The translations under genes and the position numbers were made by a program. DNA of 45,954 bases from Chrysosporum bergii ANA360D (GTDB lineage Bacteria > Cyanobacteriota > Cyanobacteriia > Cyanobacteriales > Nostocaceae): the NCBI RefSeq assembly GCF_029891735.1, contig NZ_JANQDH010000047.1, positions 1 to 45,954 of the forward strand, given 5' to 3'. This document shows positions 42,490 to 45,954 of this stretch, piece after piece. The first letter of the stretch is position 1. The number at the start of each line of letters is the position of its first letter. A model generated the notes under the pieces. The model had not been told where the DNA came from, searched no databases, and was given only the letters and a program-made list of their open reading frames with translations.

Positions 42490-43947
42490 TTAAGGACTTT
42501 GGTTTTCCTGATGTGTTTTGAGTTTCATGATAATTTCTGTGTGTATCTCACGGGTAATTGGGTAAAAATACATCAGCAATAAACCACAAATCAAACAAAT
42601 CATGGGTACTGGTCCAACGGTGATGCGGATAGCTAACAGGGCAGAGTCTGGTTGAATGGGTAGGGTGGTTGTTCCTGGTATGGCTGCTTGGAAACCTGCT
42701 GCTTGTAAGGCGTTTCCTACTAGAAATATTCCTAAAGCTAAACCTAATTTTTGCAGCAAAACCATAAACCCGTAAAAAATGCCTTCTCGCCGCTGTCCAG
42801 TTTGGAGTTCATCTAAATCAATCACATCTGGAATTAGTGACCAAGGAACTAGATAAGCAGTGGATACGCCAAAACCCGCAGTGACGGCCAACACATACAT
42901 TAAACCTATTTGACCCGGCTGTAAAAAAAATAGTCCTGCTGCCGCTATGATCCATAAAGTCATTCCCAAAAAATAAACGGCTTTTTTGCCGATTTTCTGG
43001 CTTAAAGTACTCCAGACAAATAGCATTAGTAATGCTGTTCCTTGGACGGCTATCATGACTGTGGGTACGTCTGATTCTTTGAGACGCATATAGTTAACGA
43101 CAAGATAAGGAATGGTGGTGGCTGTCACCTGTACCCCTAACCAAGAAAAAAGAAATATGCCAATAATAAATAAATAAGGGCGATTGCTAAAGGCAATTTT
43201 GATTTGCTCGAAAAAAGGTATAGATGCAGGCGGTTCCCCTTGGGTGCGTCGGGCTTCAAAAGCCAATAGGCGATCGCGTACTCCAAAAATACACGCATAC
43301 AAAGACAAAACCGAGATTACAGCACAAACTGCCGCTAAAACTAGATATTGTTGTTGGCGATCGCCAATCATGGAGAAAATAATTCGCGCTAAAATCAACG
43401 ATAAAATACTGCCCCCAATGGAAAAAGCGAAGCGAAAGCTATTCAAGGTGGTACGTTCGTTATAATCTTGTGTTAACTCTGGAGTCATTGCTGTATAAGG
43501 CAAATTGACCACAGTGTAAAATACCTGAGATAATAACCCAATCACCACGTAATACCAAAACAATGGCCAAATGTTACCACTCTGGTCATCAGTAAAACGC
43601 GGTACAATCCACTGTAAGAAAAAAGTGACCCCAAAAGGAATTGCCCCGTAAAACAACCAAGGTAAACGACGACCCCACCGAGGAGAGTTCGTTTGATCGG
43701 ACAACACCCCGATCATGGGATCGTTGATGGCATCCCAAATTTTACCAATCATTAAAATGCTACCAGCTAAACCAGCTGGAATACCTGCCACATTAGTGAA
43801 AAAAACCAAGAGAAAAAATATGGAAATATTAGCAGTAATGGCTGGACCTAAATCTCCAGCCCCATAGGCTAGTTTAGTTTTCAAATCCAGTTTTTGATTT
43901 TCTGGATTAATTTCGGAGAACTGATCAACAAAATTGTTCATACTCAT
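42490..43947 (-). CDS. GPH-family (MFS) sugar:cation symporter
   Basis: The 485-residue protein has 12 predicted membrane segments. The N-terminal LKTKLAYGAGDLGPAI, the GPH-type loop WDAINDPMIGVLSDQTNSPRWGRRLPWLFYGAIPFG, and VNLPYTAMTPELTQDYNERTTLNSFR mark the glycoside-pentoside-hexuronide family (MelB-like). These transporters usually take up sugars or sugar acids with Na+ or H+. The substrate is unknown. It is divergent from the phosphoribosyltransferase gene. Confidence 0.88.
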   Translation of the reverse strand: MSMNNFVDQFSEINPENQKLDLKTKLAYGAGDLGPAITANISIFFLLVFFTNVAGIPAGLAGSILMIGKIWDAINDPMIGVLSDQTNSPRWGRRLPWLFYGAIPFGVTFFLQWIVPRFTDDQSGNIWPLFWYYVVIGLLSQVFYTVVNLPYTAMTPELTQDYNERTTLNSFRFAFSIGGSILSLILARIIFSMIGDRQQQYLVLAAVCAVISVLSLYACIFGVRDRLLAFEARRTQGEPPASIPFFEQIKIAFSNRPYLFIIGIFLFSWLGVQVTATTIPYLVVNYMRLKESDVPTVMIAVQGTALLMLFVWSTLSQKIGKKAVYFLGMTLWIIAAAGLFFLQPGQIGLMYVLAVTAGFGVSTAYLVPWSLIPDVIDLDELQTGQRREGIFYGFMVLLQKLGLALGIFLVGNALQAAGFQAAIPGTTTLPIQPDSALLAIRITVGPVPMICLICGLLLMYFYPITREIHTEIIMKLKTHQENQSP

Positions 43948-44000
43948 ACTAAAATAAAAAGCTTGTAGTTAAATTCAGTATTACTTAACCTACCTTGTTT

Positions 44001-44519
44001 ATGTCAGACCTTTACGTTTCCTGGTCGGATTATTACCAAAAAATTGAACACCTGGTAGCTCAGATATATCAATCAGGTTGGGAGTTTAACCAAATTGTCT
44101 GTCTAGCTAGAGGGGGACTGCGAGTGGGAGATATTATTTCCCGTATATATCAGCAGCCCTTGGCAATTTTAGCGACATCTTCTTACAGTGGACCAGGCAA
44201 GCAAGAAAGAAGTAGTTTAATCTTTTCTCGCCACTTAACCATGACCACAGAAAAATTAGGTTCCCACATTCTCCTGGTGGATGATTTGGTGGATTCTGGA
44301 ATCACACTAGAACAAACTATACCCTGGCTCAAGGAATATAGTAAATCCCCCATTGTGGAAATTCGCACGGCTGTAATTTGGTATAAAGCCTGTTCTAGCG
44401 TTAAACCTGATTATTATGCGGATTATTTGGCTGATAACCCCTGGATTCATCAGCCATTTGAACATTATGAACACATGAAACCCGCAGAATTAATACATAA
44501 AATCAGTCAACCTTGCTAA
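44001..44519 (+). CDS. Phosphoribosyltransferase (PRTase type I)
   Basis: The protein has about 172 residues from the ATG at 44001; a TTG lies six bases upstream. It has the type I PRTase fold with the PRPP-binding loop HILLVDDLVDSGITLEQTIP near residue 90 and an N-terminal LARGGLRVGDIISR. The C-terminal YYADYLADNPWIHQPFEHYE is like that of bacterial xanthine or hypoxanthine phosphoribosyltransferases. A role in purine salvage is likely; the exact base is uncertain. Confidence 0.85.
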   Translation: MSDLYVSWSDYYQKIEHLVAQIYQSGWEFNQIVCLARGGLRVGDIISRIYQQPLAILATSSYSGPGKQERSSLIFSRHLTMTTEKLGSHILLVDDLVDSGITLEQTIPWLKEYSKSPIVEIRTAVIWYKACSSVKPDYYADYLADNPWIHQPFEHYEHMKPAELIHKISQPC

Positions 44520-44546
44520 TCAGTAGGTGGTAATAAACAGCACATT

Positions 44547-45818
44547 TTAAAAAACACCAGCAATCAAGCCTATAATGGCACCACTGGGGACTAACTGCCA
44601 TGTGGGACGTTTAAAGCGGATTAAAGCAACTAAGGCTAAAATGCCGATGATAACCGCCAAGATGGAGTTAGCTAGAGTGTCTTGGATAATGGCGGTCTGT
44701 GCTAGGGGAATAGCCGCAGATGCGATCGCCCCCAACACAGCTGGAGTCACACCTTTCAAAAAGCTACGAATCCAAGGTTGCTGACGAATGCGAATTAAAA
44801 GCGGTGCTGCTCCCATAATAAATACAAAAGAGGGAGTAAAAATAGCCACAGCAGAAATTAAAGCCCCCAAAGCACCAGCCACTTTATAACCCACAAATGC
44901 AGCTGTAATCACCACAGGACCAGGGGTAAACTCGCCAATGGCGACACCATCAATAAATTCATTGCGGCTTAACCAATGAAATTGATTGACTACTTCAAAC
45001 TCCAACAAAGGGACAATAACTAGCCCACCCCCAAAGATAAAACTACCTACTCGCAAAAAAAACCAGGTTAAGGTTAAATAATATTCCTCAATCCGTTCTA
45101 ATCCCCAAAAACTAGAAACCGTTAATGTATCAATGGGTATATTAGCCACGATTTTCGGCAACACCTGGACCATGGGTAAAAGAGGAACTAGCCAAGCACT
45201 GGTGCGACTTAAGGGAGTAGTTGGTGGTGGGTAGAGAATTAACCCTACAATACCCGCTAAGATAAATTGCCACAGAAGATTAACCTGAAAGAGCAAGTTT
45301 ACCAGTAAGACAATAATAGCGATCGCAACACCTTTACCATCAGTAATTACCCGTTTTGCTAACTTCCAGCAAAAACCAAAAATAATAGCAATAACAACAG
45401 GTGTAATTCCCAGAAACAAATCCTCAACCTGCGGTATACCCTGAAAACGAAAATATGCCCAAGACAAAGTTAGCACAATCAAAAAAGCCGGCAAAATAAA
45501 ACAAATCCCAGCCACCAAAGCGCCCAACTGTCCCGCCCGCACATACCCAGTATAAATTCCCAACTGGGTAGAGGCGGGACCGGGTAACATTTCGCAAACT
45601 GCCACTCCTTGTAAAAATTGTTCTTCAGTCAACCAGCCCCGCCTGACCACAACTTCATCATTAATCATGGCCATGTGGGCTTGGGGACCACCAAAACCAA
45701 TCAAACCTAGTTTGAGAAAAAGTTGAGCCAGTTGTATCAATCGAGCCGATAAACTAGGCTGTATTTCCGGAGAGTCATAATTGGAGTTACGCATTGACAG
45801 AATAACAAAATAGTGCAT
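44547..45818 (-). CDS. chrA: Chromate transporter ChrA (CHR family)
   Basis: The 423-residue protein has two homologous halves, the long-chain CHR layout. The first half has LFLKLGLIGFGGPQAHMAMI, a Gly-rich entry motif, then VAVCEMLPGPASTQLGIYTGYVRAG. The second half repeats FFLRVGSFIFGGGLVIVPLLE, FIDGVAIGEFTPGPVVITAAFVGYKVAG. About 10-12 membrane spans are expected. The family exports chromate; in many bacteria the natural substrate is unclear. An inner ATG at 45794 would remove the first 8 residues. The remaining 136 bases to the window end hold no gene. Confidence 0.9.
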   Translation of the reverse strand: MHYFVILSMRNSNYDSPEIQPSLSARLIQLAQLFLKLGLIGFGGPQAHMAMINDEVVVRRGWLTEEQFLQGVAVCEMLPGPASTQLGIYTGYVRAGQLGALVAGICFILPAFLIVLTLSWAYFRFQGIPQVEDLFLGITPVVIAIIFGFCWKLAKRVITDGKGVAIAIIVLLVNLLFQVNLLWQFILAGIVGLILYPPPTTPLSRTSAWLVPLLPMVQVLPKIVANIPIDTLTVSSFWGLERIEEYYLTLTWFFLRVGSFIFGGGLVIVPLLEFEVVNQFHWLSRNEFIDGVAIGEFTPGPVVITAAFVGYKVAGALGALISAVAIFTPSFVFIMGAAPLLIRIRQQPWIRSFLKGVTPAVLGAIASAAIPLAQTAIIQDTLANSILAVIIGILALVALIRFKRPTWQLVPSGAIIGLIAGVF

Positions 45819-45902
45819 TAATCTAGGGGGACTTTGATTCTCGGTTATTGCATCGGGTTGTAATGTGGTATCAGTAGCACCGGCTTCTAGCGGGTATTGG
45901 TG

Positions 45903-45919
45903 ACAAGCAGGATGCTTGT
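45903..45919. repeat. ACAAGCA/TGCTTGT palindrome near the window end
   Basis: A 7-bp inverted repeat around GGA lies upstream of chrA. Similar short palindromes are widely dispersed in Nostocales genomes, so this is probably one of those repeats rather than an operator. That reading comes from general knowledge and was not tested. Confidence 0.35.
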
Positions 45920-45954
45920 GTTACAGGCGCTCGCGCATTCCGTAAGAGTCCGTT

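Overview
This 46 kb window is chromosomal DNA of a filamentous, very probably heterocyst-forming cyanobacterium (Nostocales). The evidence is a complete phycocyanin rod operon in the order cpcB-cpcA-cpcC-cpcD-cpcE-cpcF-cpcG, with more than one rod-core linker gene. There is also a PatA-like pattern-formation regulator, a Tic20-family protein, a PSII-type S4 protein, frequent GCGATCGC (HIP1) octamers inside genes, and short heptamer tandem repeats of the kind known from heterocystous strains. The genus cannot be fixed from the sequence alone.

Layout. Positions 1-945 hold two small unrecognised overlapping genes (the first cut by the window edge), a strong terminator and AT-rich DNA with inverted repeats. 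They lie against the 3' end of a tRNA-Phe, which looks like the edge of an integrated element. At 1.1-2.4 kb an orphan ABC-3 (zinc/manganese) permease is divergent from an SmtB-type zinc-sensing repressor. The phycocyanin operon fills 2.5-8.6 kb on the minus strand, with rluD behind its leader. From 11.4 to 20.6 kb come patA, an internally deleted methyltransferase remnant, an FAD monooxygenase, a TerB-domain protein, cinA, glyA, a Tic20 protein and a FAH-family hydrolase. From 20.8 to 28.1 kb come rpsF, a coiled-coil protein, a STAS protein, a DedA protein, argG, a Tat-exported PhoX phosphatase and a GT2 glycosyltransferase. From 28.2 to 33.7 kb runs rpsB-tsf-unknown-recG. From 34 to 38.2 kb are a Uma2-family protein, a DUF2993 protein, and ugd plus UDP-glucuronate decarboxylase. 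From 38.8 kb to the end are two exported proteins, a UbiG-like methyltransferase, the S4 protein, two conserved unknowns, a GPH-type sugar transporter, a phosphoribosyltransferase and a ChrA transporter.

How the genes work together. The cpc operon makes the alpha and beta phycocyanin subunits, the rod linkers, the CpcE/CpcF lyase that attaches bilin to CpcA, and the rod-core linkers. UXS and Ugd form a UDP-glucose to UDP-glucuronate to UDP-xylose route, with a sugar transporter and a glycosyltransferase elsewhere in the window. RpsB and Tsf are a translation pair.

The most interesting signals are small. (i) A free-standing CpcG C-terminal tail of 60 residues without its linker domain lies between cpcG1 and cpcG4. 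(ii) A methyltransferase gene has lost its whole SAM-binding core in frame. (iii) A MITE-like 134-bp element at 38.2 kb has a diverged relative inside the cpc operon between cpcE and cpcF, where it makes a perfect 17-bp hairpin. (iv) Runs of the same heptamer family contain the start codons of both cinA and recG. (v) A structured leader ends next to the rpsB ribosome binding site. I found no CRISPR array, no full insertion sequence and no obviously new multi-gene system.
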